Below, one piece after another: positions 54,647-63,961 of a stretch of DNA of 64,000 bases. Positions within the stretch are counted from its first letter, which is position 1. Each line of letters begins with the position of its first letter. Both the position numbers and the translations under genes were made by a program. A model generated the notes under the pieces. The model saw only the letters and a list, made by a program, of their open reading frames with translations. It was not told the origin of the DNA and made no database searches. This DNA is from Cryobacterium arcticum. Lineage in GTDB: Bacteria; Actinomycetota; Actinomycetes; Actinomycetales; Microbacteriaceae. The stretch spans positions 3,534,001 through 3,598,000 of the forward strand of contig NZ_CP016282.1 in assembly GCF_001679725.1 (NCBI RefSeq). The letters run 5' to 3'.

Positions 54647-55273
54647 ATGCCTGCTGCACCCTCCTCCACCGCCGCCTCTCCCGCATCCGCCACCCGCCCC
54701 ATCCACCGTTTCACCCTCAAGGACCTCGTGCTCATCGTCGTGCTCGGGGTGGTCTTCGGCTTCCTCTACTGGGCACTCGTGCAGGCGTGGACCGGGCTGT
54801 CGATCCTGCTCGGGCCGGCCGGCGACCTCGCCCAGCACGTGCTGCTGGGCGGCTGGCTGCTCGTGGCGCCCATCGCCGTGGCCATCGTGCGCACCCGGTT
54901 CGCCGGGGTGATCGCCGAGATCCTGGCCTCCGTCATCGAGGTCGTGTTCCTCGGCTCCGCCGTCGGACCGATCCTGTTCGTTGCCGCGGCGATCCAAGGT
55001 GCCGGCAGCGAGCTGCCGTTCGCGCTGCGCCGGTACTCGTCCTTCGGCTGGGGCAGCTACGCGCTGTCCGGCCTGCTCGGTTCGGGATTCGTGTTCATCT
55101 TCTCCGCCTTCCGGTCCGGCTGGTTCGGCCAGGACCTGTTCTTCCTCCGCTTGGGCATCCAGCTGGCCTCCGGCGTCATCCTGGGCGGGCTGCTGGCGAA
55201 GGTGATCGTGGACGCGCTGGCCAAGACGGGCGTGGTCGACAACTACGCCATCGGCCGCGCGCTGAACAGCTAG
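54647..55273 (+). CDS. ykoE: ECF transporter S component YkoE
   Basis: A 208-residue membrane protein with five to six helices; substrate-binding subunit of the energy-coupling-factor importer for thiamine precursor (HMP) or thiamine. FTLKDLVLIVVLGVVFGFLY at the start and RYSSFGWGSYALSG in the loop fit YkoE. Third helix region EILASVIEVVFLG is typical. It is followed after 8 bp by ykoD. Confidence 0.9.
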   Translation: MPAAPSSTAASPASATRPIHRFTLKDLVLIVVLGVVFGFLYWALVQAWTGLSILLGPAGDLAQHVLLGGWLLVAPIAVAIVRTRFAGVIAEILASVIEVVFLGSAVGPILFVAAAIQGAGSELPFALRRYSSFGWGSYALSGLLGSGFVFIFSAFRSGWFGQDLFFLRLGIQLASGVILGGLLAKVIVDALAKTGVVDNYAIGRALNS

Positions 55274-55281
55274 GCCGGGGC

Positions 55282-57180
55282 ATGTCCGACATCGCGGAGC
55301 CCGCCGTCACGGCTCCCGCCGTCGCTGTGCCGGCCAGCGCCGTGCCGGCCGTCGAATTCCGGGACGTCACCGTCACGTTTCCCCGGCAGGACCGTGCCGT
55401 GCTGCACGGCGCCAGCTTCACGATCGCCGCCGGCGAGCGCGTGGTGCTGTTCGGCCCGTCCGGGGCCGGCAAGTCCACCCTGCTGGCCACGATCAGCGGG
55501 GTGGTGCCGCACTCGGTGATCGCCCAGGTCGCCGGATCGGTCACCGTGGCCGGCCGGGACACCCTGGTCACCGAGGTGGTGGACCTCTCCCGCCACCTCG
55601 GCGTGCTGCCGCAGGATCCGGACTCGGCCGTGTGCCTGCCCGGGGTGGAGCAGGAGCTCGCCTTCGTTCTGGAGAACCGGGCCGTGCCGCCGTCGCAGAT
55701 CTCCGACCGCATCGACGCCGTCCTCGCCGTGGTGGGTGCCGGTCGGCTGCGCGAGCGGCAGACCGGCACGCTGTCGGGCGGGGAGAGCCAGCGGGTGGCG
55801 CTCGCGGCGGCGCTGATCGGCGGCCCGGAGATTCTGGTGCTCGACGAGCCGACGTCGATGCTGGATGCCGACGGGCTGCGGCAGGTGCGCGACGCTGTCG
55901 ACGCCGCGGCCCGGCCCGGCACCGTCGCGGTGCTGCTGGTGGAACACCGACTCGACGAGTACGCGGGCAGCCGGGGCGCCGCCGGGCTGCCGGAGCGGTG
56001 CATCGTGCTCGGCGCCGACGGAGCGATCACGCACGACGGGCCCACCGCATCCGTGCTGCCGGCGGCGGCTCTGGACCTGCACCGGGCCGGCTGCTGGCTG
56101 CCCGGTGACATCGAACTGCAGGCCGCGCTCGGCCTCTCCGGCGGGCTCACAGCGCCGGACGTGCAACGGGCGCTGTTGGCGTTGGCGGGCGAGGGGTGCG
56201 GTGCGCCTGAGGTGTTCGGCCCCGTCGTGCTGGCCGGCCGGGACCTCGCGGTGAGCCGGGATGCGGCGCCGCGAGCGGTGCGGCGCCGGCCGTGGCCGTT
56301 CCGCCGGGTCGCGCACAACGCGGACGACGGACAGGCCACCCGCGGCGGACAGACGACACCCGACGGGCAGAGCATACGCGCCGGGCAGGCCGCACACGAC
56401 GACCAGACCGACAGCGGCGGGCTTCCCGCCCGCGCCGGGCAAACCGAGGGTCGGCGGGTGCTGCTCAGCGGCGTCAACCTCGAGCTGCGCGCGGGCGAGA
56501 TCGTGGCCGTGCTCGGTCGTAACGGCGCCGGCAAGTCCTCGCTGCTACTCACCCTGGCAGGCCTGCTCGCACCGGCCGGAGGCACCGTGACCGGTGCGCG
56601 GCCTGGCCTGGTCTTCCAGAATCCGGAGCACCAGTTCCTGGGCAACACTGTGCGGGAGGAGATCGCCGTGGGGCTGCCGGTTGCCTCCGCGCGGGTGGAC
56701 CGGGTGCTCACCGAGCACGGGCTCGGCCCGCTCGCCGACCGGAACCCGTACCGGCTCTCCGGCGGCCAGAAACGCAAGGTCAGCCTCGCGGCGATGCTCG
56801 TTCACGAACGACCCAGCCTGCTCGCCGACGAGCCGACGCTCGGCCTCGACCGTCGGTCGACCATCGCCACGATCGCGGCCTTCCGCCGGGCCGCGCGGGC
56901 CGGGCGCGGCATCCTGCTGTGCAGCCACGACCTGCGCACCGTCGCGACCCTCGCCGACCGGGTCCTCGTCGTGGCGGACGGCCGGATCGTCGCGGACGGT
57001 TCGGTCGTCGAGGTGCTGCGCCAGGGCGACCTGCTCGCGCGGGCCGGGATCACCGTGTCGCCGCTCCTTCGCTGGCTCGTCACCCGGCTGGACTCCGTCG
57101 CACAGGTGCGGCGGGTGCTCGACGCCCTCGACGCGACGGTGGATGCGGGTGCGCACGTGCCCACTGTGGAGGCTCAGTGA
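55282..57180 (+). CDS. ykoD: ECF transporter duplicated ATPase YkoD
   Basis: A 632-residue protein with two fused ATP-binding cassettes. First: Walker A GPSGAGKST (~63), signature LSGGESQR, Walker B LVLDEPTSML. Second: Walker A GRNGAGKSS (~416), Q-loop FQNPEHQFLG, signature LSGGQKRK, Walker B LLADEPTLGLD. The linker (~345-392) contains an unusual run of short Gly-Gln repeats (GQATRGGQTTPDGQ, RAGQAAHDD). Energises uptake with YkoE and YkoC; ykoC overlaps its 3' end by 4 bp. Confidence 0.95.
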   Translation: MSDIAEPAVTAPAVAVPASAVPAVEFRDVTVTFPRQDRAVLHGASFTIAAGERVVLFGPSGAGKSTLLATISGVVPHSVIAQVAGSVTVAGRDTLVTEVVDLSRHLGVLPQDPDSAVCLPGVEQELAFVLENRAVPPSQISDRIDAVLAVVGAGRLRERQTGTLSGGESQRVALAAALIGGPEILVLDEPTSMLDADGLRQVRDAVDAAARPGTVAVLLVEHRLDEYAGSRGAAGLPERCIVLGADGAITHDGPTASVLPAAALDLHRAGCWLPGDIELQAALGLSGGLTAPDVQRALLALAGEGCGAPEVFGPVVLAGRDLAVSRDAAPRAVRRRPWPFRRVAHNADDGQATRGGQTTPDGQSIRAGQAAHDDQTDSGGLPARAGQTEGRRVLLSGVNLELRAGEIVAVLGRNGAGKSSLLLTLAGLLAPAGGTVTGARPGLVFQNPEHQFLGNTVREEIAVGLPVASARVDRVLTEHGLGPLADRNPYRLSGGQKRKVSLAAMLVHERPSLLADEPTLGLDRRSTIATIAAFRRAARAGRGILLCSHDLRTVATLADRVLVVADGRIVADGSVVEVLRQGDLLARAGITVSPLLRWLVTRLDSVAQVRRVLDALDATVDAGAHVPTVEAQ

Positions 57181-57980
57181 ATGCGTCGAGCGCCCTCGGC
57201 GCGGTGACTCCCTCACCGCTGGCCCGGCGAAACCCCACGGTAAAGCTGGCGATCCTCTTCATCGTCTCGCTGGCACTGCTCTTCGTATTCGACCCGGTCA
57301 CACCCGGCCTGCTCTACCTCCTCGGCCTCGCGGCAGTGCTCGGCTTTGCTCGGATCCCGCTGCGCACCCTCGCTCTGGCCCACCTGCCGTTCGTCGGCTT
57401 CGCCCTGGGTATCCTCGTCGTCAATGCCCTGAGCCGTCCCGGCGAGGTCCTGGTCGATCTGCCACCGATCCGGGTCACGGTGGCGGGGCTGCTGGTGGGA
57501 TCGGCGCTGGCCCTGCGCACGATGGCCATCGGCATCCTGTCGATCGGATTCATCGGCACGACCGACCCTGTGTCCTTGATGACCAGCCTGCACCAGCACG
57601 CCCGGCTGAGCGCCCGGGTGACCTTCGCGGTGTTGGCCGGCTACCGGATGCTGCAACAGCTACCCCGGGAATGGCAGGTCATCCGCCAGGCGCAGTCGGT
57701 GCGGGCGCCCCTTCGCTCCGACGGTGCAACCCGGTTCGGCATCCGCGAATTCGGGCGCGCGGCGTTCACCCTTCTCGTGGTGTCCCTGCGGCGCGGCGAA
57801 CGGATGTCGCAGTCCTTGGAGTCCCGCGGGCTCGGCCTGGGCGCCCGCACGGTGTGGCGGCCGGTGCCGCTCGGCCCGGCCGACTGGCTGCTGCTCGCCG
57901 GCACGCTGGGCGTTTTGGCGCTCGTGATCGTCGGGGTCAGCAGGCTGGGTTTGGGCCTCGGCCCGGGCATGCTGCTGTGA
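57177..57980 (+). CDS. ykoC: ECF transporter transmembrane T component YkoC
   Basis: A 267-residue membrane subunit with five helices and cytoplasmic coupling helices. The T-component Ala-Arg-Gly-type motifs appear as QAQSVRAP (~165) and SLESRGLG (~212). GTG 57177 overlaps the ykoD stop. It ends the riboswitch-controlled operon. Confidence 0.92.
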   Translation: MNASSALGAVTPSPLARRNPTVKLAILFIVSLALLFVFDPVTPGLLYLLGLAAVLGFARIPLRTLALAHLPFVGFALGILVVNALSRPGEVLVDLPPIRVTVAGLLVGSALALRTMAIGILSIGFIGTTDPVSLMTSLHQHARLSARVTFAVLAGYRMLQQLPREWQVIRQAQSVRAPLRSDGATRFGIREFGRAAFTLLVVSLRRGERMSQSLESRGLGLGARTVWRPVPLGPADWLLLAGTLGVLALVIVGVSRLGLGLGPGMLL

Positions 57981-58022
57981 CCAGCGACCGGCGGCAGCGC
58001 GAGCGCGGGGGTGAAGCGGGTC

Positions 58023-58661
58023 TCAGCCTGACGGTGACGGCGACGGCGCCCACCGGGCGGCGGCGATGGTGAGCGGCAGGGCGAGGATCCAGCTGTACAG
58101 AGCCCAGTCAGCCGAGCCGAGCACGGCCACCGGGATCGACGCGGTGAAGACCACGACCGTGACGAGCATCAGCCGCAACACGTAGAAGAACAGCGGCCGA
58201 TCCACGGCGGCGTCCAGCAGCCCCGACGCCCGGGCGGCCAGCCAGATCAGGCACTGCACCCCGCTGATGGCGGCGACCGTGGCCGCGTACAGCACCACGG
58301 CCGGCGTCTGGGCGTATTCACTGAGCACCGAGGTGGGAAACGGCAGGAACGCTACGAGCAGGAGCAGCAGCAGATTCAGTTGCACGAGCCGCCGGTCGTA
58401 TCCCGTGATGAGCCGGAATTTGCGATGGTGACCGGCCCAGTTCAGGGCGATCACGACGAAGCTCAGCGCGTAGGCGAAGTATTCCGGCGCCAGGTTGGCC
58501 AGGGCGCGTCCGAGGTCTGCCGCGGTGGTGTCGGGCAGCCGGATGTCGAGCACGAGCAGTGTCATCGCAATTGCGAACACGGCGTCGCTGAAGAACTCCA
58601 GCCGCTCGGTGGAGCGCCCCGTGTCGAGCAGCCGCCGGTACCGCGCCCGTGCCGATTCCAT
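58023..58661 (-). CDS. TMEM175-family (DUF1211) putative K+ channel
   Basis: A 212-residue membrane protein with six helices. The first has the TMEM175 signature [20 protein letters not shown] (residues ~22-41), whose Phe-Ser-Asp lines the pore in known bacterial channels. Second-helix [13 protein letters not shown] and later helices fit the family. Expected: leak potassium channel. ATG 58661 has GAGGGG 12 nt upstream; further upstream in-frame sequence is Arg/Pro-rich and not coding-like. Confidence 0.88.
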   Translation of the reverse strand: MESARARYRRLLDTGRSTERLEFFSDAVFAIAMTLLVLDIRLPDTTAADLGRALANLAPEYFAYALSFVVIALNWAGHHRKFRLITGYDRRLVQLNLLLLLLVAFLPFPTSVLSEYAQTPAVVLYAATVAAISGVQCLIWLAARASGLLDAAVDRPLFFYVLRLMLVTVVVFTASIPVAVLGSADWALYSWILALPLTIAAARWAPSPSPSG

Positions 58662-58708
58662 GCCGACACCGTACCCCTCGGGCACACACCCTCCGGTCGC
58701 GCCCGGTA

Positions 58709-58777
58709 CGCGGGCGGGGCGCCGGTGCGCGGGCGGGGCGCCGGTGCGCGGGTGGCGCGCCACGCGCGCACCGGCGC
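58709..58777. repeat. 19-bp tandem duplication merging into a 40-nt palindrome
   Basis: CGCGGGCGGGGCGCCGGTG occurs at 58709-58727 and 58728-58746. It runs into a palindrome with arms GCGCCGGTGCGCG (58738-58750) and CGCGCACCGGCGC (58765-58777) whose loop is itself palindromic (GTGGCGCGCCAC). The centre resembles that at 53578-53639. Lies between the TMEM175 gene and purL, divergent genes. Confidence 0.85.
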
Positions 58778-58932
58778 GGGACCCGCGCGGGGCATCCGCT
58801 GGCCATGGTGAGCGACGAGTGGGCGTTCGGCGAGGGCGACTCAACCGGGGCGCCGAGATCGCCGCCGTGGGGCGGATGCGCCGGGTAGACTTGCCCGGTC
58901 AAGCATCCGCTATCTCTGGGAGAACGCCACTC

Positions 58933-61239
58933 GTGACCGCTGTTTCCAACACATCCTCCCGCGGCGTCGCTGACACCGTGACCAATGCGATCAACACTCC
59001 CGAGAAGGAGCAGCCGTACGCTGCCCTCGGGTTGACGCCCGGCGAATACGCCGAGATCCGCACCATCCTGGGCCGCCGCCCCACCTCGGGTGAGCTCGCC
59101 ATGTACTCGGTGATGTGGAGCGAGCACTGCTCCTACAAGAGCTCGAAGAAGTACCTGCGCCAGTTCGGCGACAAGGTCTCCCCCGCCATGAAGAAGAACC
59201 TGATGGTGGGCATGGGCGAGAACGCCGGCGTGCTCGACGTGGGCGAGGGCTGGGCCGTCACCTTCAAGATCGAATCGCACAACCACCCCTCTTACATCGA
59301 GCCGTTCCAGGGCGCCGCGACCGGCGTCGGCGGCATCGTGCGCGACATCATCTCGATGGGCGCCCGCCCGGTCGCCGTGATGGATGCCCTCCGCTTCGGC
59401 GACATCAACGACCCCGACACCGCCCGTGTTGTGCACGGCGTGGTCTCCGGCATCAGCTTCTACGGCAACTGCCTCGGCCTGCCCAACATCGGCGGTGAGA
59501 CCTGGTTCGACTCCGTCTACCAGGGCAACCCGCTGGTGAATGCGCTCTCCGTTGGCGTGCTGCGCCACGAGGACCTGCACCTGGCCAACGCCTCGGGCGC
59601 GGGCAACAAGGTGGTGCTCTTCGGAGCCCGCACCGGCGGCGACGGCATCGGCGGCGCATCCATTCTGGCCTCGGACACCTTCAGCGAGGGCGGCCCCACC
59701 AAGCGCCCCGCCGTGCAGGTGGGCGACCCGTTCGCCGAGAAGGTGCTCATCGAGTGCTGCCTCGAGCTGTACCGCGAAAAGCTCGTCGAGGGCATCCAGG
59801 ACCTGGGCGCCGCGGGTATCTCCTGCGCCACCAGCGAGCTGGCCTCCAACGGCGACGGCGGCATGTACATCCAGCTGGAGAAGGTGCTGCTGCGCGACCC
59901 GTCGCTCACCGCCGAAGAGATCCTGATGAGCGAGAGCCAGGAACGCATGATGGCCGTCGTCACGCCGGAGAAGCTCGCCGGCTTCCTCGCCGTGGTGGAG
60001 AAGTGGGACGTGGAGACCAGCGTGCTCGGCGAGGTCACCGACTCCGGACGCCTGATCATCGACTTCCACGGTGAAGAGATCGTCAACGTCGACCCGCGCA
60101 CCGTCGCCGTCGACGGCCCGGTCTACGACCGCCCGGTGGCCTACCCCACCTGGATCGACGCGCTGCAGGCCGACACCGCCTCGGCCCTGCCCCGGGCGAC
60201 GGATGCCGCCACCCTGCAGGAGCAGTTCCTCGCGCTGCTCGGCTCGCCCAACCTGGCCGACCCGAGCTGGATCACCGACCAGTACGACCGCTACGTGATG
60301 GGCAACACCGCCCTCTCCTTCCCGGACGACGCCGGCATGATCCGCATCGACGAGGAGTCGGGCCTCGGCTTCGTCATCTCCACCGACGCCAACGGCCGCT
60401 ACTGCCAGCTCGACCCGTACCGCGGCGCCCAGCTGGCCCTGGCCGAGGCGTACCGCAACGTGGCCGTCACCGGCGCCGTGCCGGTGGGCATCAGCGACTG
60501 CCTCAACTTCGGCTCCCCCGAGAACCCCGAGGTCATGTGGCAGTTCTCCCAGGCCGTTGAGGGCCTGGCGGATGGCTGCCTCGAGCTGGAGATCCCGGTC
60601 ACCGGCGGCAACGTGTCGTTCTACAACCAGACCGGCGACCAGCCGATCCACCCCACCCCGGTCGTGGCCGTGCTCGGCGTGATCGACGACGTCGCCCGCC
60701 GCGTGCCCAGCGGCTGGCAGGACGACGGACACAACATCTACCTGCTCGGCATCACCCGCGAAGAGCTCGACGGCTCCGCGTGGAGCGCCGTGGTGCACGA
60801 CCACCTCGGTGGCGTACCGCCCATCGTCGACCTCGGCCGCGAAGCCGACCTCGCCGGTCTGCTGCACGCCGCGTCGATCGAGGCTTTGATCGACAGCGCG
60901 CACGACCTCTCCACCGGCGGCCTCGCGCAGGCCCTCGCCGAGGCCGTGCTCCGCTTCGGTGTTGGCGCGCGGGTCTGGCTCGGCGACATCCTCGAGCGCG
61001 ACGGCATCGACGCATCCGTGGCCCTGTTCTCGGAGTCGACCGGCCGCGTGCTGGTCTCCGTGCCGCGTGAGGACGACGTCAAGTTCCTCGGCCTCTGCGA
61101 AGGTCGCGACTACCCGGTGTTGCGCATCGGCGTGACGGATGCGACCGCTCCGGTCCTGGAGATCCAGGACTACTTCACGGTGCCGCTGACCGAACTGCAG
61201 TCGCGTCACCGCAGCACGCTGCCGAACGCGTTCGCGTAA
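58933..61239 (+). CDS. purL: FGAM synthase subunit PurL (small type)
   Basis: A 768-residue subunit that, with PurS and PurQ, makes FGAM from FGAR. Motifs: [49 protein letters not shown], and repeated AIR-synthetase-like fold in the second half ([24 protein letters not shown]). GTG 58933 has GGGAG about 10 nt upstream. It lies 7.7 kb from purSQ, separated by unrelated genes. Confidence 0.98.
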   Translation: MTAVSNTSSRGVADTVTNAINTPEKEQPYAALGLTPGEYAEIRTILGRRPTSGELAMYSVMWSEHCSYKSSKKYLRQFGDKVSPAMKKNLMVGMGENAGVLDVGEGWAVTFKIESHNHPSYIEPFQGAATGVGGIVRDIISMGARPVAVMDALRFGDINDPDTARVVHGVVSGISFYGNCLGLPNIGGETWFDSVYQGNPLVNALSVGVLRHEDLHLANASGAGNKVVLFGARTGGDGIGGASILASDTFSEGGPTKRPAVQVGDPFAEKVLIECCLELYREKLVEGIQDLGAAGISCATSELASNGDGGMYIQLEKVLLRDPSLTAEEILMSESQERMMAVVTPEKLAGFLAVVEKWDVETSVLGEVTDSGRLIIDFHGEEIVNVDPRTVAVDGPVYDRPVAYPTWIDALQADTASALPRATDAATLQEQFLALLGSPNLADPSWITDQYDRYVMGNTALSFPDDAGMIRIDEESGLGFVISTDANGRYCQLDPYRGAQLALAEAYRNVAVTGAVPVGISDCLNFGSPENPEVMWQFSQAVEGLADGCLELEIPVTGGNVSFYNQTGDQPIHPTPVVAVLGVIDDVARRVPSGWQDDGHNIYLLGITREELDGSAWSAVVHDHLGGVPPIVDLGREADLAGLLHAASIEALIDSAHDLSTGGLAQALAEAVLRFGVGARVWLGDILERDGIDASVALFSESTGRVLVSVPREDDVKFLGLCEGRDYPVLRIGVTDATAPVLEIQDYFTVPLTELQSRHRSTLPNAFA

Positions 61240-61263
61240 CGCCTTCGGTCCTGAGTTGCCGCG

Positions 61264-61296
61264 AAATGCCCCTTCCCGTTGCGGGAAGGGGCATTT
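61264..61296. terminator. Strong terminator after purL
   Basis: Perfect 15-bp arms AAATGCCCCTTCCCG / CGGGAAGGGGCATTT with a 3-nt loop and T-run on the plus strand; on the minus strand the A-tract also gives T residues, so it can serve the converging lhgO gene too. Confidence 0.95.
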
Positions 61297-61317
61297 TTCG
61301 GCGATTCGGCGCCCGCG

Positions 61318-62532
61318 CTAGTCGCGGGTGCGCGCCAGGACGTAGTTCTCGAGCACGTGCTCGGCGATCGCCATCGAGGAGGTGGCAGCTGGAGAGGGGG
61401 CGTTGCGCAGCAGCGTGACCGGCCCGACCTGGTCGACCGCGAAGTCGTCGAGGAGGGTGCCGTCGCGGCCCCAGGCCTGGGCGCGCACGCCGGCGGCGGT
61501 CTTGCTGGTGAGGTCGCTCATCCGCAGCTCGGGGATGAACCGGCGGGCCTTGCGGTAGTAGAGGGGCTTGACCAGGGAGCCGCTGATCTCGTCGAGGCCC
61601 ATCCGCCAGTGCTGTCTGGCCAGGGCGCCCGCACCGGGCCAGCGCAGGGACTCCCAGGTGTCCCGGGGCGAGACGGTCAGCCAGGTGTACCCCTCCCGGG
61701 CCAGGGCCGGCACCGCGTTGGGCCCCACGTGCACGTCGTCGTAGACGCCGCGGGTGAAGTGCACGCCGAGGAAGGGGAACCGCGGGTCGGGCACCGGGTA
61801 GATCATGCCGCGCACGAGGTCGGTGCGCGCCGGGTCCAGCGCCCAGTACTCGCCGCGGAAGGGCAGAATCTTGGGCGACGGGTCCGCGCCGACCAGACGG
61901 GCGACCACGTCGGATTGCAGCCCGGCGCAGGCGATCACCCGGTCGACGACATGCTCGGACTCCCGGGTGCGCACGCGCACTGTCGCTCCCTCGAGCTGCA
62001 GCGCCACCACCTCGTGTCCGGTGAGGATGCTGCCGCCGTTGCTGCGAACATCCGTGGCCATGGCCTCGGTGATCGCGCCGTAGTCCACGGCCGCGGTCTG
62101 CGGCGAGTGCACGGCGGCGACCCCCGCCACGTGTGGTTCGATCTCGCGGAGCCGCGCGCCGCCGTCGAGACGGATGAGGCCCGGCACCCCATTGGCGTGC
62201 GCCCGCCGTTCAATCTCGGCGAGGGCCGGCAGCTCGCTTTCGTCGACGGCGACGACGAGTTTGCCGACCTCGCGGTAGGGCAGGTTCTTCTCGGCGCAGT
62301 AGTCGCGGATGCTGGTGCGGCCCGCGGCGCACAGCCGGGCCTTGAGGCTGCCCGGCTGGTAGTACAGGCCGGCGTGCACCACGCCGGAGTTGCGTCCGGT
62401 CTGGTGCGCGGCGAGTCGGTCCTCTTTCTCGAAGACCGTGACGCCGCCGAGTCCGCGCAGGGCCAGGGCCCGCGCCAGGGCCACCCCTACGATGCCGCCG
62501 CCGATGATCGCGATGCGTTCGCCCATAGCCAT
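61318..62532 (-). CDS. lhgO: L-2-hydroxyglutarate oxidase
   Basis: A 404-residue FAD enzyme oxidising L-2-hydroxyglutarate to 2-oxoglutarate, passing electrons to the respiratory chain. Dinucleotide motif IIGGGIVGVALA, then HQTGRNSGVVHAGLYYQPGS, PFRGEYWAL, and VGPNAVPAL are characteristic. The start is ATG 62532 or the in-frame ATG 62526. No neighbouring glutarate or lysine genes; monocistronic. Confidence 0.93.
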   Translation of the reverse strand: MAMGERIAIIGGGIVGVALARALALRGLGGVTVFEKEDRLAAHQTGRNSGVVHAGLYYQPGSLKARLCAAGRTSIRDYCAEKNLPYREVGKLVVAVDESELPALAEIERRAHANGVPGLIRLDGGARLREIEPHVAGVAAVHSPQTAAVDYGAITEAMATDVRSNGGSILTGHEVVALQLEGATVRVRTRESEHVVDRVIACAGLQSDVVARLVGADPSPKILPFRGEYWALDPARTDLVRGMIYPVPDPRFPFLGVHFTRGVYDDVHVGPNAVPALAREGYTWLTVSPRDTWESLRWPGAGALARQHWRMGLDEISGSLVKPLYYRKARRFIPELRMSDLTSKTAAGVRAQAWGRDGTLLDDFAVDQVGPVTLLRNAPSPAATSSMAIAEHVLENYVLARTRD

Positions 62533-62678
62533 CCGTTCTCAGGTGCCCGTGACGGATCATCGGTTCGACGAACCCCCGCACGGTGGCATCCTGCCCCGGC
62601 CGGGCGGCCCGGGCAATGCCCGGCTAGACGGACCCGTTCATCAGGACCGGCGGCGGCCAGCTCCCGCCCCTGCCACCC

Positions 62679-62742
62679 CTCGCGAAAGCGGCCTAACGGC
62701 TATCTCACCAGGTTGAAGGAACCACACGGCCGCTCTCGCGAG
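62679..62742. repeat. Palindromic repeat copy A (64 bp)
   Basis: Ends are an exact inverted CTCGCGA / TCGCGAG; outer arms CTCGCGAAAGCGGC and GCCGCTCTCGCGAG match but for one base. The centre is more diverged than in the other copies. First of four copies around the DUF559 gene. The 366-bp gap 62533-62898 holds copies A and B and no gene. Confidence 0.9.
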
Positions 62743-62771
62743 ATGTCGCCGTCCCTCCCACGCTCCCCTCT

Positions 62772-62833
62772 CTCGCGAAAGCGGCGAAATGGCTACCTCA
62801 GCGCGCTGAAGCGACCACACGACCGCTCTCGCG
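62772..62833. repeat. Palindromic repeat copy B (62 bp)
   Basis: Left arm CTCGCGAAAGCGGCGAAATG, central CTCAGCGCGCTGA palindrome, right arm CGACCGCTCTCGCGG. Same orientation as copies C and D by the CTACCTCA / GACCTCA left-half match. Ends 65 bp before the DUF559 gene. Confidence 0.9.
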
Positions 62834-62898
62834 GAATACCGGGTGGAGGCTGGGGATAACTTCGGCACGGCAACACGCTCACGGCGCATCCTCTGGGG

Positions 62899-63813
62899 AT
62901 GAAACGGCGCACAGAGATACCGCGAGCGCTGCAAGGGCGCGCATTCAGCCATCAGGAAGGGCTGTCCGAGGGTATGACACGGGCGCGTATGCGTGGTGAC
63001 GACCTGGCGCGGCCGTACCACGGCATCCGTGTGGTGCCGTCTGACTCGACCGACCCGCTCGCCCGTATCCGCTCGTACCTGCCCCATCTCAGCGGGGAAC
63101 AGTTCTTCAGCCACACCAGCGCTGCTCTCATCCACAATATGCCGCTGCCGTTGCGCCTCGCCCAGGATCCACGCGTGCACGTCTCGACTCACATCGCATC
63201 ATCGAGGCACGCCGGCCGCGGCGTCGTGGGGCATCAGGTACAGCGCGACCGGGTTCGCGTCGTCGTCGTGACCGGGATGCAGGTGACCTCCCCGGTCGAT
63301 ACATGGTGTCAGCTATCCACAATGTTGTCATTGGACGCCCTGATCGAAGCGGGAGATGCTCTGGTACGTCGGAAGCGGCCGCTGGCGACCATGGATGAGC
63401 TGCGCGCTGGCGTGTTGCGGTACACCGGGCAACGTGGGGCGAAGAAGCTGCGCGAGGCCTTCGAGTCTGTGCGGCCCCGGACGGATTCAGCCAAGGAGAC
63501 GGCGACCAGGTTGGTGATCGTGCGGGCAGGGCTACCCGAACCGGAGGTGAACGGTGAGATTTTCGACAGGCTGGGCCGCAAGATCGCGACCGGGGACCTC
63601 GTGTTTCGCAAGTACAAGGTGCTCGTGGAGTACGACGGCGAGCAGCACCGCACCGACGAGGAGCAGTATCACTGGGACGTGGACCGTCTTGATGCGATCA
63701 TGGAGGCCGGCTGGCGCGTCATCCGCATCAATAAATCGCATCTGAGGATGTCGCCTTCGCCGGCCCTGCGGAAGATCACCACGGCCCTCGCCGCAGCGGG
63801 GTGGAGCCCATGA
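62899..63813 (+). CDS. DUF559-type endonuclease-like protein with N-terminal AbiEi-like region
   Basis: A 304-residue protein. Residues ~1-90 are a basic helical region similar in layout to AbiEi antitoxin-like proteins (FFSHTSAALIHNMPLPLRL). Residues ~195-300 form a VSR/DUF559 nuclease-like domain: GDLVFRKYKVLVEYDGEQHR gives the Asp and Glu/Asp of a PD-(D/E)XK-type site, with a downstream His and Trp/Arg (AGWRVIRINKSHL). Such genes are common, often multicopy, in Microbacteriaceae; function unknown. Two palindromic repeats lie on either side. ATG 62899 chosen by first Met; no good Shine-Dalgarno. Confidence 0.8.
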   Translation: MKRRTEIPRALQGRAFSHQEGLSEGMTRARMRGDDLARPYHGIRVVPSDSTDPLARIRSYLPHLSGEQFFSHTSAALIHNMPLPLRLAQDPRVHVSTHIASSRHAGRGVVGHQVQRDRVRVVVVTGMQVTSPVDTWCQLSTMLSLDALIEAGDALVRRKRPLATMDELRAGVLRYTGQRGAKKLREAFESVRPRTDSAKETATRLVIVRAGLPEPEVNGEIFDRLGRKIATGDLVFRKYKVLVEYDGEQHRTDEEQYHWDVDRLDAIMEAGWRVIRINKSHLRMSPSPALRKITTALAAAGWSP

Positions 63814-63826
63814 CCCGCGGCGGGGA

Positions 63827-63888
63827 TCGCGAGAGCGGCGAAACGGTGACCTCACGCAGCTGAGGCAGCCATATGGCCGCTTTCGCGA
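63827..63888. repeat. Palindromic repeat copy C (62 bp)
   Basis: Outer arms TCGCGAGAGCGGC / GCCGCTTTCGCGA with one mismatch; centre CCTCA...TGAGG. Starts 14 bp after the DUF559 stop. Confidence 0.92.
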
Positions 63889-63901
63889 AAACGACAGTCC
63901 A

Positions 63902-63961
63902 CGAGAGCGGCGAAACGGCGACCTCAGCCGGCTGAGGCAGCCATTTGGCCGCTTTCGCGAG
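63902..63961. repeat. Palindromic repeat copy D (60 bp)
   Basis: Same layout as copy C; the centre is a perfect 16-bp palindrome CCTCAGCCGGCTGAGG, and 19 of the first 20 bases of the left arm match copy C. Ends 39 bp before the window edge, so more copies may follow. Confidence 0.92.

Noticed and set aside
58318..61209. 963-codon open frame on the minus strand
   Set aside because: Antisense to purL and partly to the start region of the TMEM175 gene; no protein-like features.
62641..63192. 183-codon minus-strand frame over the DUF559 upstream region
   Set aside because: It runs through the palindromic repeats and antisense to the DUF559 start; no coding features.
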